A stretch of 64,000 nucleotides of DNA. It comes from Microcebus murinus. Lineage: Eukaryota > Chordata > Mammalia > Primates > Cheirogaleidae. Both the position numbers and the translations under genes were made by a program. Positions 25,069 through 36,239 of the stretch are shown piece by piece. The stretch spans positions 4,245,501 to 4,309,500 of the forward strand of contig NC_134108.1 of NCBI RefSeq assembly GCF_040939455.1, read 5' to 3'. Numbering within the stretch: position 1 is the first letter of the stretch; every line of letters starts with the position of its first letter. The notes beneath the pieces were generated by a model. The model was given only the letters and a program-made list of their open reading frames with translations, made no database searches and was not told the origin of the DNA.

Positions 25069-25443
25069 TGCTATGGTTTGTATGTACCAGCCAAGACTCC
25101 TGTTAAAATTTAATTGCCATTTTAACAGTATTAAGATTTGGAGCCTTTAAGAGACTACTGGGTCACAGGGCTCTGCCCTCATGACGGATTAATGCCATTA
25201 TTGTGCTGAGTGAGTTATTGTGGAAGTTGTTCCTGATAAGAAGGGTGGCTTCAGCCCACTTTCCCCCATCTCTGTGCTCATCTGCCCTCTGCATGACATC
25301 ATGCAGCAAGAAGGCCCTCACCAGATATAGGCGCATACTCTTGGAATTCCCAGCCTCCAGAACCATGAGCCAAATAAACGTCTTCTCTTCATGAACTATC
25401 CAGGCTGTGGTATTGTCATAGCAGCAGAAAACTGACTAAGACA
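25069..25443 (+). mobile_element. Solo MaLR LTR (MST/MLT1-like), sense, with CCAAT duplication
   Basis: Starts TGCTATGGTTTG, contains GGGCTCTGCCCTCATGACGG, the GAACCATGAGCCAAATAAACG polyadenylation-region block, and ends CTGACTAAGACA. It is flanked by identical 5-bp CCAAT at 25064-25068 and 25444-25448. That fits a solo LTR of an ERVL-MaLR retrotransposon inserted in L1M. There is no internal sequence or coding region. Confidence 0.9.
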
Positions 25444-25508
25444 CCAATAAAGGAAGGATAGTTTTTCAGTAGCTGATACTGTAACCATTGTATATCCATG
25501 AGCAAAAA

Positions 25509-25532
25509 ATATACGTATATATATATATGTAT
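25509..25532. repeat. (TA)n with CG interruption
   Basis: ATATACGTATATATATATAT, a short microsatellite within the L1M. Confidence 0.85.
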
Positions 25533-26743
25533 TTTAATCTAAACTTCACACCTTATACAAAATTTAACTTAACTCGAATCATGGGCTTTAAATTTAAAAT
25601 GAAAAACTGTAAATCTTTGTAGGGAAAAAAATGAGAAAATCTTCAAAACCCAAGGCTAGAAGAGGAGGTATTAGCTTTGATAACAAAAACATGAGTTCTA
25701 AAGGAAAATTTTGATCAATTGGACTTGTTTAAAATTAAAACCCTTCTCTGTGAAAGACTTTATTAAAGGGATTATACAACATGCTAGAGACTGGCAAAAA
25801 ATATTTGCAAGCTGCATATCCGACAAAGAATTGATATCTAGAATATAAAGAACTCTCAAGACTCAAGAGTTAAAAAAAAATAAACAATTCAATTAGACCA
25901 TGGGCAAATGACATTTCACTGAACAGACATTTCACAGAAGAGGAAATACAGATGGCAAATAAGCAAATGAAAAGAAGTTTGATATTATTAGCCATCAGGG
26001 AAATGCAAATTCAAACCAAAATGAGATGTCATTACATACCTATCAGAATGCCTAAAAATTAAAAAGTAGTAAAAATATCAAATGCTGTCAAGGAGGCAGA
26101 GAAACCAGATCACTGACACATGGCCAGTGGGAATGTAAAATGCCATAGCCACTCCAGAAAAGAGATTGGCAGTTTCTTAAAAACCTACAACTACCACAAA
26201 ACTACAACTACCAAAACACATGCAACTACCATCTGACCCAGCGATGGCAGTGGGCAATTGTCTCAGAGAAAAGGAAACTGATGTTCTTACAAAAACCTCT
26301 ACAAAAGTGTTCGTAGCAGCTTTATTTATAATAGCCCTAACTTGGAAACAAAGGGAGATGACCTTCGCCAGGTGAATGGTTGAACAAACTATAGTAAATC
26401 CACACCGTGGAATACTACTTGGCAATAAAAAGGAATGAACTACTGATACGTGCAATGATTTGGGAGACACTCCAGAGAATTATGGCTGAGTGGGAAAAGC
26501 CAATCCCAAAAGGTTACATAGTGCATTATCCCAATCATAGAACGTGCTTGAAATGGCAAAAATATAGAGATGGAAAACAGGTGAGTGCCCAGCAGGCTTG
26601 GGGGCATGGAGGAAGGAGACAGAGGTGCTGGCTATGGAAGGGCTGCAGGAGGGGCCTTCACCACAGGAGGCTGACGGAGCAGTTCTGCATCTTGACTGGG
26701 TGGACACACAGATCTCCACATGTGACAAAATTGCACAGAACTC

Positions 26744-26772
26744 AATGCACACACACACGTACACACACATGC
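26744..26772. repeat. (CA)n microsatellite
   Basis: Short CA run with GTA and TG interruptions, within the L1M 3' UTR. Confidence 0.85.
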
Positions 26773-26965
26773 GAGCGCTCGAGGGTACACATATAAAATT
26801 GGTGAGATCTGAATAAGGTCAATGCGCTGTTCCAAGGTCAATTTCCTGGCTGTGACATCATGTCATAGTCTCGCAAGTTCCTGTTGGGGAAAGCTGGCTG
26901 TCGGGAACAAAGACCCAGTCTGTGCTAGTTCTCGTGACTGCATGTGAATCTACAATTATCCCCGA

Positions 26966-29895
26966 AGAAAAAGTTTGACGAACACAGATTCACTCACTGG
27001 CCCCTTCCCTGGCGTTTGTACCTGATGGGTCTGGAGGGGCCCAGGCATCTGCATGTGCGGGAAGCCCCCTAGGTGATCCGGTGGTCGGGCAAGTACAGGA
27101 GGAACTGCTGTGGGCTCTCCTAGTTCTTTGTTCCGGAATGTTCTGTCAGGGCTGTTAGATTTGGCTAGGATGCTGGAGCTAAGGGTTAAGACATAAGAAT
27201 TCTTCACAGGGTCATTTTTACCCTATAAACCAGTATATTAACTTCACCCTACTAAAAGGAAAGTGTTGGCACTATGTCTAATAGCCCAGACCCAGTAAAA
27301 GAGTAAAGCAGTCATTTTATTTAACCAAAAGGCTTTTTCACGTCAGAACCTTAGAAACAACACTGTTTTATAGACTTGTTGCTATGGTATATTACGGTCT
27401 ATGGTAAAAGCTTCAGTATATTTTCTGGAGTTCTATTCCCAGCTGAAAGGTGCCCATTGCCCCTCTCATGCCTGCACCCTGGACTTTAGGAGAAAAGTCT
27501 GTCTTTCGAAACGCCGTGTACGAGATGTACATTTTAGGAACTAGGCGTTCTCTCATCCACTAAAATCTGTAACACGAAGACACTGTTAGGATGTTCAAGG
27601 CATTCTCACGCTCTGTGCCATCAGGATTAGAACCCTGGCGGAATATGTTAAATCCGCTGGTAGGAGCGCAGGCTAATGAGGCCGGGTCCCGAGCAGGGTC
27701 CCCACGGGACTGAAAGAGCTTTTCTCAGCCGGACAGCACAGCGTGGACTCCTGACCCCTGAGCTGACCGCCCAGCTGCCCAAGAGCCCGGGCTTACAGTT
27801 TAACCATTTGCTTGCTGTCTCCCTCCCCAGCGGACGGTGAGGCCCTTGCAGGCCTGGAGGGATTGGAGGGCCCTTGCAGGGACTAGAGCTAGAGGCGATC
27901 CTCTCTCTACCCCAACACCCAGTGTCCCCGGTAGATGCTCAACATGCTTTTAAATCAGCATAAATGAACAGGCCAGAAAGAGCGTGTGGATAAGAGCAAT
28001 TCTGAGTATGAACCCAGAAAGCACCTGTAAGGGGAGGACCATTCCTCTGTAAGTGGCCCCATCCCTATCCACAGGGAAAGCAGAAGCACCTTCATCAGTG
28101 TCACCTGATTTACCGTCCCAGAGCAGAAACACGCCTCAGGGCTCTTCCCCAATAAAATAATTCACATTACATTCTCCAAAAATCGCACATTTATGATCAA
28201 TAATGTTCCGTACATCAGAGTAGCATAAAGGCAACCGTGCATGCTTAAATATGGCTTAGTACTTTATTTTTAACATATGCTTGTAAAGCAGGCTTAAATA
28301 AACTCATAAATGAATATCCTCTCAAGAATTGATTTGAAATTATACCAATACAAATTTCCAGAGGAAAATGACAATAGAGTTTACAATTTACAACCTCATC
28401 TGCCCTTGAATTTCTGAAGAATGGTATTAAAGAAAAGATACTTTCTCTTTACATGAATAAAAATTTAGATGTATTTCATTTCATCTTTTCAGTCTTGCTT
28501 TCTATTTTTGTCTCTTGTACTTTAGCTAACAAAGGACACATTCTCTCCGAAGCTGTTTGCCTGTCTGCCACGACTAGGTTAGCTCCACAATGTCACTTTT
28601 TAAAATACCAGCTGACCAGTGTTGAGTCCTGATGAGTTGTGCAGTATTGCTTTGACACTACTTCTTCTGCAAAATTAAGCTAATTCTTTAAAAATTAAAT
28701 ATCAAGTGGTTCTCAACAGGGTGCAATGATTAAAACAAGCAGTTTGTGGGTTATTTCTTCTTGCTTCCACAGAAGAATCAAAGGATTCCCAAACAGAAAG
28801 CTGTAATTCTCATGCCCCTTATGTAAAAAGCCCCTGCAGCCAGTAAAGGGTTACTGACCCAGAACAAACAAATTAATAAGCTTTAGTAATTATATTTGGG
28901 TCATTTTATTTTAAACCATGAAATCAAAAGCTCGGTTCACATTAGTGCATGCATTGCTGTTAACTAGCCACTGGGACTTCCTCGGTACACAAGCCATCTG
29001 TGAATGTGCTCAGGATTTTTTTCATTCTAGATACAAAAGTTTCATCTGTCTCTTTTTTAACCCGCTAGTCATCCTGCTCCCTTTCCAGGGCTGTACCCCG
29101 ACAAAACCGCTCAGCACTGCGTTGTAGATAATTGGGAGGTTTCATGGGGATGAACAAAAAGGAGAGACACTTGTGATGGGCGGACATCTACTATCGTTCG
29201 ATGAAGCTATTCAGGAGGAGGCCGAGGCTCAGCCCGTCCCGTGCGGTCAGGAGTGGCTGGGACGCAGTCAGACACCACGGAGCCCTGGGCCAGGGGTGCC
29301 GGAACGACATCACGTAATTGTGCCTGCGTGAGTATGGAAGGGCCCGCCTTACTCACCCCAGGTGGAGTCCCCGGGATGCTGGGGGACAGGGAGAGCCACC
29401 GGCAGGATAGAGGCACTCTTCGCAAAGGCGCAGGACACGCAGGAGACGGGAGACTGAAAAGAAGGGCCGGGAGGAGCCTGCGTCCATTGTCAGTGGTCTC
29501 ACTCTGGATTTGAAAATAAAGTCTGCTTCCCACGCTGCGCTCCCTGGACCCGCCAGGCTGCGCTGGGGCCCAGGCGGCCACGATGGAGCAGGCACTGTAG
29601 GGTCCATCTGTAGGGACAGTGCCAGGGATAGCTCGTTTTTCTCCAAATTGGGATACGAGAAAAATAAAGAATGGAAGAAAGGACCATATGCACTTATATT
29701 TTAAAACTCTATGTCAAAAAAAATTTTTTTTACTGTATTAATGACAGCACTTAAAAAAAAAAAACAAGTATTTTTCTCACAGGTCTTTACTTGTAGAAAT
29801 ATTTTCTATCTTCCTCAAAAGGCAAGTATTTAACTTATTTCAGGTTTTATAAACTGGAAATAGAATGCCTAATAACAAATAAAATAAGGACACAT
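26966..29895. other. Repeat-poor block with candidate conserved noncoding DNA
   Basis: Nearly 3 kb without a transposon I can recognise. 28140-29060 is A+T-rich but complex, with many homeodomain-type TAAT/ATTA cores (for example AATTAATAAGCTTTAGTAAT near 28870-28889). 29200-29640 is G+C-rich with CpGs and an AATAAA (29514-29519). No exon could be assigned; frames are short. Low-repeat AT-rich blocks like this often harbour developmental enhancers, but that is inference. Confidence 0.35.
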
Positions 29896-29942
29896 ATGTG
29901 CACATATGTATATATATAAATACATACATATATATATATGAA
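29896..29942. repeat. TA/TACA-rich microsatellite
   Basis: Alternating purine-pyrimidine run of GTATATATATAAATACATAC type, ending in a TATATATATATG run. Confidence 0.85.
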
Positions 29943-29992
29943 AAGGGACAAAATTAGTTTTGCAAAGCATATAATTTTACCCTTAAATACTC

Positions 29993-30057
29993 CAGCGAGC
30001 TTTTGGTCATTTTTTTTGGTCATGAACATCCTCATTGATTACATGATATGTATTTCT
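29993..30057 (+). repeat. Left arm of 66-bp inverted repeat pair
   Basis: Reverse complement of 31006-31070 with about five differences, all transitions (about 92 percent identity by hand alignment). Central shared block on the right arm: GAGGATGTTCATGACC followed by A8 and TGACCA. No family assigned. Confidence 0.8.
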
Positions 30058-30069
30058 GAATGAAATACG

Positions 30070-30129
30070 GGGAAATATTGGGAATATTTGGGAATATTGG
30101 GAATATTTGATGAATTATTGGGAAATATT
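30070..30129. repeat. Short tandem repeat, GGGAATATT unit
   Basis: Four adjacent 9-10 bp units of GGGAATATT(T), plus a degenerate copy after GATGAATTATT. It lies just inside the left inverted-repeat arm. Confidence 0.8.
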
Positions 30130-30159
30130 CTTACATAAGCACAGTACAGTTCTTTGCTT

Positions 30160-30880
30160 TAGTGAAGTTTAACATTGATACATCACTTTTACCTGGTCTA
30201 CCATCTATTTTCCAATTTTGCAGTTTCCCAGTGATGTCCTTTATAACTTCTGCTCCCTCCCTGACAGTATTCAGTCTAGGGTCAGGTATTGCATTCAGTT
30301 GTCAGACTGCGTCTGCAGTCTCCTTTTTTCTAGAACATTCCCTCAGCCCTTGTCTTTAAAGACCTTGACATTTTTTTATGAATACAGCACCCCTCCCCTT
30401 TTTTAGGAGAAGTTTCCTCAGGCGGAGCTTGCCCGTCGTTTCACGGTGGTTGGGTTCCGGGTGTGCTATCTCAGCCAGACACTGCAGAGGTGGGGCTGCG
30501 TACCCAGGAATCACACCTGGAGGCGTCGGTGCTCACCTGTCCCTCATCAGTGGCGCCGATTTTGATCACTCGATCCAGGTGTCGTCCAGTTCCTACACTG
30601 CAGGTGGCGGGGAGACACTCTGATGCTCCTCTTCAACATTTCCCCCGAGATTGGCCATCCACCGATGATTCCTGTCTGATCTGATTTTCATTTTGATGGA
30701 TGCAAAACGCAACTCCAACTCCAGCACTGCCTCCACACCGACCAGCTGCCATTCTGCTATAAGGAAGACCTAACCTTTCCTCCTTATTCATTTGTTTACC
30801 TACTTATTTATCTATCACTGGAATGCACTTGTGATTTTGGTGCTCAAATTTGCATAAGGTTCTGAAATAAATTCATAATG
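30160..30880 (-). repeat. Old L1M-type LINE 3' UTR, antisense
   Basis: The plus strand follows the reversed 3' UTR of an old L1: AACATTGATACATCACTTTT, GTGATGTCCTTTATAACTTC, CAGTCTCCTTTTTTCTAGAA, GACCTTGACATTTTTTTATG, TTTTGATCACTCGATCCAGG, CATTCTGCTATAAGGAAG. It contains CpG-rich divergent middle sequence. It lies between the two inverted-repeat arms. Subfamily not assigned. Confidence 0.6.
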
Positions 30881-31005
30881 TCTCTGTGCTTTAAATCTTA
30901 TAAAACAATTAAATTACATATGGGCACACATGCATGTATCTATATAAAGTGTATACAAATGCACATGCATGTATACGTGTTGCATCAACCTAAGGAACAA
31001 AAAAA

Positions 31006-31070
31006 GAAATACATATCATGTAACTAACGAGGATGTTCATGACCAAAAAAAATGACCAGAAGCTTGCTGG
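31006..31070 (-). repeat. Right arm of 66-bp inverted repeat pair
   Basis: Mirror of 29993-30057, with roughly 950 bp between the arms. Similarity fades quickly on both sides. Confidence 0.8.
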
Positions 31071-31790
31071 GTCTTATAAATGGCGTTCTACCAATTTTGA
31101 AAACATATGTTGGCATAAGCAAAGCGCATTGAGATTATTATGTACCTAGACCATTTCTAGTCTGCTCAAAAGCCAGAGAACCGTGGTAAAACGAAATGGC
31201 GGTTAGTCCATCTCCCACTGCGGTCCGTGGAGGATGCTTCTGGGGAAGACATTAAAACCCCCATAATTATTATTTAACATTTATTTGGCACCGTAAACAT
31301 ATACAGAGAAGTATGATAAATAAAGCTGTGCCTGGCCAATCACACTCTCTGCCCTGAGGAGTTGGGAGCTGGGAAGGATGGCAATAACACGCTTAATTGG
31401 GCAGTGCTATCCCACGGGGAGAAGTCCCTTCCTGAGAGGGCATGTTGCTTTCAGGACATATTTAGGAGACTGTAGATGAATTTGACTTCTTATAAATTAC
31501 TCTTCAACATGATTGTTGAAATAGCGTAAATAAAAAGGGAATTTACCAATACAGGCTGGCGAGAAAGGTAACCTGTGTAATAAAGTAGCCCTCAGAGGTT
31601 TGAAATTCCCCGCTGAACCCCCGTCCTGCTCCTACGCCCTGAATAGCAGCCTGAGTTAGCAAACGCTGTGGATTTATGCATCTAGCTGCACAGAGGCCAA
31701 ACCTCTGCTTCCCCCTGAGCTCAAGGTTAATGGACAGAGACGGGGTCGTGAGTTGAAATTCAGGAACTAAGACACACCAACGACTGTTTT
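31071..31790. other. Single-copy DNA, no gene recognised
   Basis: No repeat or exon recognised. A minus-strand open frame (31543-31827) runs across the edge of the LTR that follows, so it cannot be an ancestral gene. Confidence 0.45.
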
Positions 31791-32074
31791 TGTCGCGCCC
31801 GCCTCGCCAGCAAGGAAGACGCGGCAACCGGAGTTCTTCTGACAGCGCTTTAATGGGGATTGCTTAACTGGTTACATGCGGAAGACGCCGAGGCGGTCTC
31901 GGCGGCTGCTTATAAAGGCAGTAAGTACACTGGGCATTGTCTGATTGGATAAGGCACTTGGAAGGGAGGAGACAAACTCTGCACATGCGCTGAGCACTTG
32001 TTTGTCAGACTAACAGCAGGGTGTGACCAGGAAGCGGGCGCCATCTTGGAATGGCGTTGCCACCGCGCCCCACA
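31791..32074 (-). mobile_element. Solo LTR, class II (ERVK/IAP-like) endogenous retrovirus type, antisense
   Basis: A 284-bp unit starts TG and ends CA on either strand. It is flanked by near-identical 6-bp repeats TGTTTT (31785-31790) and TGTGTT (32075-32080), the size expected for class II elements. Read on the minus strand, the order is a YY1-like AAGATGGC site (around 32040-32049), a TATA box (TTTATAAG, 31909-31916), an ATTAAA polyadenylation-like hexamer (31849-31854) and a G+C-rich U5 end. No gag, pol or env sequence is adjacent, so recombination between LTRs probably removed the body. It is CpG-rich compared with its surroundings, which suggests a younger insertion. Family assignment is by structure, not by a database match. 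Confidence 0.7.
31909..31916 (-). promoter_or_regulatory. TATA box within the solo LTR
   Basis: TTTATAAG on the minus strand, about 160 bp from the LTR start and 60 bp before the ATTAAA hexamer. This is the right place for the U3/R promoter. Present-day activity is unknown. Confidence 0.55.
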
Positions 32075-32080
32075 TGTGTT

Positions 32081-33239
32081 AACTTAGGTAAGTGTGCGAA
32101 CCTCCCTGAACCCGCTCCTGAAACATCTGCAATAGCCCTTCACTACATTGTATCAAAACCTGCCTTATGTGAGTAGCTCGAGTCAGCCTTCTCTGTCTAA
32201 TGTGAAAAGCATGCACCCTTCCCCATGCTTTGACTGCTTTTACCCTGAACAGCATGCCTAATCAGGTGCTACACATTTTGGCAACACTTGGTTTTAATCC
32301 TATATACTTTAACATAAGGTACAGAGCCACGATAATATCCTTTTCAGTGGTACCTATTTTTAGTAAAAGTAGTAAAAAATAAAAGTAAAAACCAGAGAAA
32401 ATCTATCATACGTGTGTCCTGATTCTCTTATTTTCATATTTAAGATAAAGGTGACCCCACTAGGCTAGATGTTCTGGGGATGCCTAACAACACTGGATTT
32501 GGGGTCTCCTCCAAGGCTCACAGGCTTGCAGGGCCACCTCTATCTCAATATGTGCACAATGACTGGCTTGGGAGATTTCTTCATGCTCACGACCCTCTCC
32601 CTGGCCTCCCTTCTCTCTCTAAGACCCGAAACCCTTCAAGCCCCAATCTCCAGACTCCTGCTGAAGTTAAGGCAAAGAAGTTTGGCTCTTCTCCTTTTTT
32701 CAAACAAAATCCTAAGACTTTCTGCTAAAGAAAGAGCTCTCTGCCATACGTGCTTACACCTTAAGTAGCAAAGCGACAGCAAACACCATGAAAAGACAGT
32801 ATTTCCTTCGATATGAACAACTTTCTTAAGGTAAGCTGCCTTCCTTCAATTTGCCTTTTGTAAAGGGAAGGAAAATGGTAAAATGACATATTATCCCAAT
32901 ATTATCTCCAACATGCAGGGACTTTGGCTTGCATTTCCCTTGACTTCTCAGTTCTCTCTTACTTTAACTTTAGCCTTGGATACTCAATGTCCTCTTGGAC
33001 ATCCTAAGGAAGTTGTTCAGGAGAGACTGCAGTGAGGGTCATAGAGGTATCCTTGGCCCTAACCAAGCTAAAGGAACACTTCCGCATTTACCTTCTAAAT
33101 CTCCTTCTCACCTTTCAAAAGAAGGATTAAAAACTCTCTCTTCATTTTTTTTCTCCGTAAGGAAAATTTTTGTCTTATGAAATGAGTCACCTTCCCACAG
33201 CTCTTTCCAGTAAATCTATTGCCTTCATTTATTTTAAAC
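32081..33239. other. Unassigned sequence between LTR and L1, with a 94-codon open stretch
   Basis: No repeat family was recognised. A plus-strand frame stays open from 32444 to 32728 (94 codons, preceded by TAA and ended by TGA) with protein-like composition, for example QYVHNDWLGRFLHAHDPLPG. It has no paired splice sites that I could establish, no A-tail and no family I recognise. It could be a retrocopy fragment, an unlisted transposon ORF or chance. Confidence 0.3.
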
Positions 33240-34895
33240 TGATAGATAAAATTGTATGTATGCATCATGTACAACATGATTTTCTGTAGTAAATATACAT
33301 TGTGGAATGACTAAAAGTAGCTAATCAACATATGCATTACCTTATATGAATAGTTATGATTTTTATGATAAGAACACTTTACATCCACTCTGTTAGCATT
33401 TCTCAAGAATACAGTATATTGTTATGAACTACAGTTGCCATGTTGGGCAACAGATCTCTTGAATTTGTTCCTCCTTTCTAACTGGAATTTTGCACCTTTT
33501 GACCAGTATCTTCCCAGTACCCTCCCTACTGTTCCATCCCCTATTAACCACCATTCTACTCTCAGCTTCTATGAGATCAACTTTTTTAAATTCCACATAT
33601 GAGTGAGATCATGCAATATTTGTATTTCTGTGCCTTGTTTACTTCACTTAACATAATGACTTTCAGGTTCATCCATGTTATTGCAAATGACAGAATTCCG
33701 TTTTTGTAAATGCTGAATAACATTTCACTGTGCATATATATCACATTGTCTTTATGTCCATCCATTGATGGACACATAATTGATTCCATATCTTGGCTAT
33801 TGGGAATAATGTTACAATGAACATGGGGTGCAGATATCTCTTCAACATACTGATTTAATTTCCTTTAGATATATATCCAGTACTGGATTGCTGAATCATA
33901 GGTAGTTCTATTTTTATTTTTTGGAAGAACCTCCATATTGTTCTCCATAATGGCTGTACTAATTTACATTCCCACCTTTTCTCTGCATCCTCACCAACAT
34001 TTTAACTTTTGTCTTGGATATAGCCATCCTAACAGGTAGGAGGTGGTATCTCATTGTGCTTTTATTTGCATTTCCCTGATGATAAGTGATATTGAGCATT
34101 TTTTTCATACACCTGTTGGCCATTTGCATGTCTTCTTTGGAAAAATGTCTATTAAGGTCCTTCTTCCATTTTCATATTGGATTTTTTTTGTTTGTTTGTA
34201 TTTTATTTGTTTTTTATTTTTATTTGTTATTGAGTTGTTTGAGTTCCTTGTACATTTTGAATATTAACCCCATACCACAGGTATACTTTGAAAATATTTT
34301 CTCCCATTCTATAGGTTGTCTCTTTGCTCTGTTGATTGTATCCTTCATTGTGCAACTTTTTAGTTTGATATAATCCCATTTGTCTATTTTTGCCTTTGTT
34401 GGCTGCATTTTTGGGATCATATTCAAAAAAATCATGGCCCAGACCAATGTCATCAAGCTTTCATCTATGTTTCCTTCTAAGTAGTTTAACAGTATCAGGT
34501 CTTATATTTAAGGTTTTAATATACTTTGAGTCAAAATTTTTGTATACGATGTGAGATAAAGGTCTAATTTCATTCTTTTGCATATGGATATCCAGTTTTC
34601 TCAACAGCATTTATTGAATGTATGTTTTTGGTACCTTTGTGGAAAATAAGTTGGTTATAAATGCATAGATTTAGTTCTATGCTCTCTGGTATGCTCCATT
34701 GGTTTATGTGTCTGTTTTTACACCAGTATAATGCTGTTATGGTTACTATAGCTTTGTAATATACTTTGAAGTCAGGCAGTGTGATGCCTCCAGCATTGTT
34801 CTTTTTGCTCAAGATTGCTTTGGTTACTCAGGTCTTTTGTGCTTCCATACAATTTTAGGATTATTTTTTCTATTTTTGTGAAGTCTGTTATTTTT
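33240..34895 (-). mobile_element. L1MA-type LINE, antisense, ORF2 3' part and 3' UTR
   Basis: The plus strand carries reversed L1 in order: 3' UTR (ATATACATTGTGGAATGACT ... CATATGAGTGAGATCATGCA), then reversed ORF2 (CCATCCATTGATGGACAC, GGTAGTTCTATTTTTATTTT, GGTATCTCATTGTGC, ATGCCTCCAGCATTGTTC). On the minus strand, 34812-34750 translates to [20 protein letters not shown], the well-known L1 ORF2 segment past the reverse-transcriptase domain. Frameshifts interrupt it elsewhere. It is 5'-truncated near 34895. Confidence 0.9.
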
Positions 34896-36239
34896 AGAAT
34901 ATTCTTTCTCCCCAAGCACCATCATTAACTGCTTACTGGATACTATTATAAAAATCTTTCAGTGCTTAAAATCACAATGTTTACATGGATGTTTAAAAAG
35001 CATAATCTATGTGCAATTATAGAACAAAATTCAGAGAAAAACCCTATAAATAAAGGTGTTTTTATAGCCTCCCCCACACAAACACACAATTCAACCGCTT
35101 AGGAGGTATTATTGTAGAACAACTTTTCTTGGATTCTAGAGTTTAGGGCTCTTAAAATAATTTTTAAAAGAAAAAATATATATCGGAAATATAGCACATA
35201 ACTGGATACTACATAGGATATAGGTCATTTCTAGTCCTTCAGTAATAAGATATTACAATGAGTGTAAGAATGGCAATATATATCTCAATGCAAAATTTCA
35301 AACCAATATGCAAAGTATAAAATGTATTATGTCTATTTTATAGTAAAATACCCACAACATTTAAAAATTATTTTATCCAAATGTCAAATTGGACTTCCAT
35401 TTCTAGCAGACGAGATATCCTGGGTGACTTTGGCCTTCCTTACTGAGACAACTGAAATGCGGGGGATAGAAAGATGGTACATAGGTGGTCATGTTGTGCC
35501 ACATCGTGGGGCTGGCACAGAAGAAGCTATCAGCAGAGGTCAAAATGAAAATGAAAGCGGGAACCTGAGAAATAGGCAAGCACTGCAGGAACAAACGTTG
35601 GCTTCAATCTAGGGATTTCGTCCAAACCCTGGAGGCCTTGAGCTTCTGCTTTGATGTGAAACGAGATGGAACCCTGCCTGTGCAGTGTGAGGACTCTCAC
35701 AGGATGCTTTTCCACATGCAGCCAAATGAATAAAGCTGCTGTCCAGGAGCGAGGTTCAGGCCTGACCTGGGCACTGTTTGGCTGGGGTGAGGCTCCTCTG
35801 AAGGACCTGGAGCTTCACACAGTTTTCAGACTGAAGTTTAGGGGGGACCCCAGGAAACTGGCAGAAGCCAGTTACCAGGGTCAAAATCCTTCCTTGGTCC
35901 CTCCTACCCTGGAGGGTAACCAGGTGTGAAAATACTCCTGCATGTAGTTCCAAAGAACATGAGTAGTTGACATTTAAATAAGCACAAAACTCAAAAGGAA
36001 ACAAGCATGCCGTGTATGCAAGCCAGCTGTAACAGTCGACAGCAAGAGGAAACCCGTAAGGACTGCAAAATGGCGATTATAAGAATATATATATGTACTA
36101 TGTTTCTTATGTTTAAACAAATAAAAGCCTGAAAATATAAGAAAGCAGAAAGCGTTTGTTTAAAAAATATATAAAAATTTGAAAATGAATGACATCATGC
36201 TTTTGTCTTCTGCAAATGATATTAAAAATAAGTTAATGG
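34896..36239. other. Unassigned sequence, possibly the 5' part of the following L1M
   Basis: 34.9-35.4 kb is A+T-rich without an assignment. 35.4-36.1 kb has moderate G+C and loosely resembles the 5' region of old L1/HAL1 elements. The match is too weak to call, and no gene was recognised. Confidence 0.3.

Larger units (their letters stand above)
23860..26965 (+). mobile_element. L1M LINE, sense, ORF2 3' half and 3' UTR, with two nested insertions
   Basis: Successive ORF2 blocks are in order: AAAGCATCTGACAAAATCTA, CTATTTGCAGATGAC, TATATGGAAAGGCA, GACAAAGAATTGATATCTAG, GTGGAATACTACTTGGCAAT. A 3' UTR ending in CATGTGAATCTACAATTATC follows. Frameshifts and stops are frequent, so it is long dead. 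An Alu-type monomer (24900-25036) and a MaLR LTR (25069-25443) sit inside it. L1 sequence resumes directly after each, so both are younger. A 20-base internal A-run (24086-24105) is a local expansion within ORF2. Confidence 0.85.

Noticed and set aside
31543..31827. 94-codon minus-strand frame that might be a retroviral gene end
   Set aside because: It begins inside the LTR U5 and runs out into host flank, so it crosses an insertion boundary and has no viral protein similarity that I recognise.
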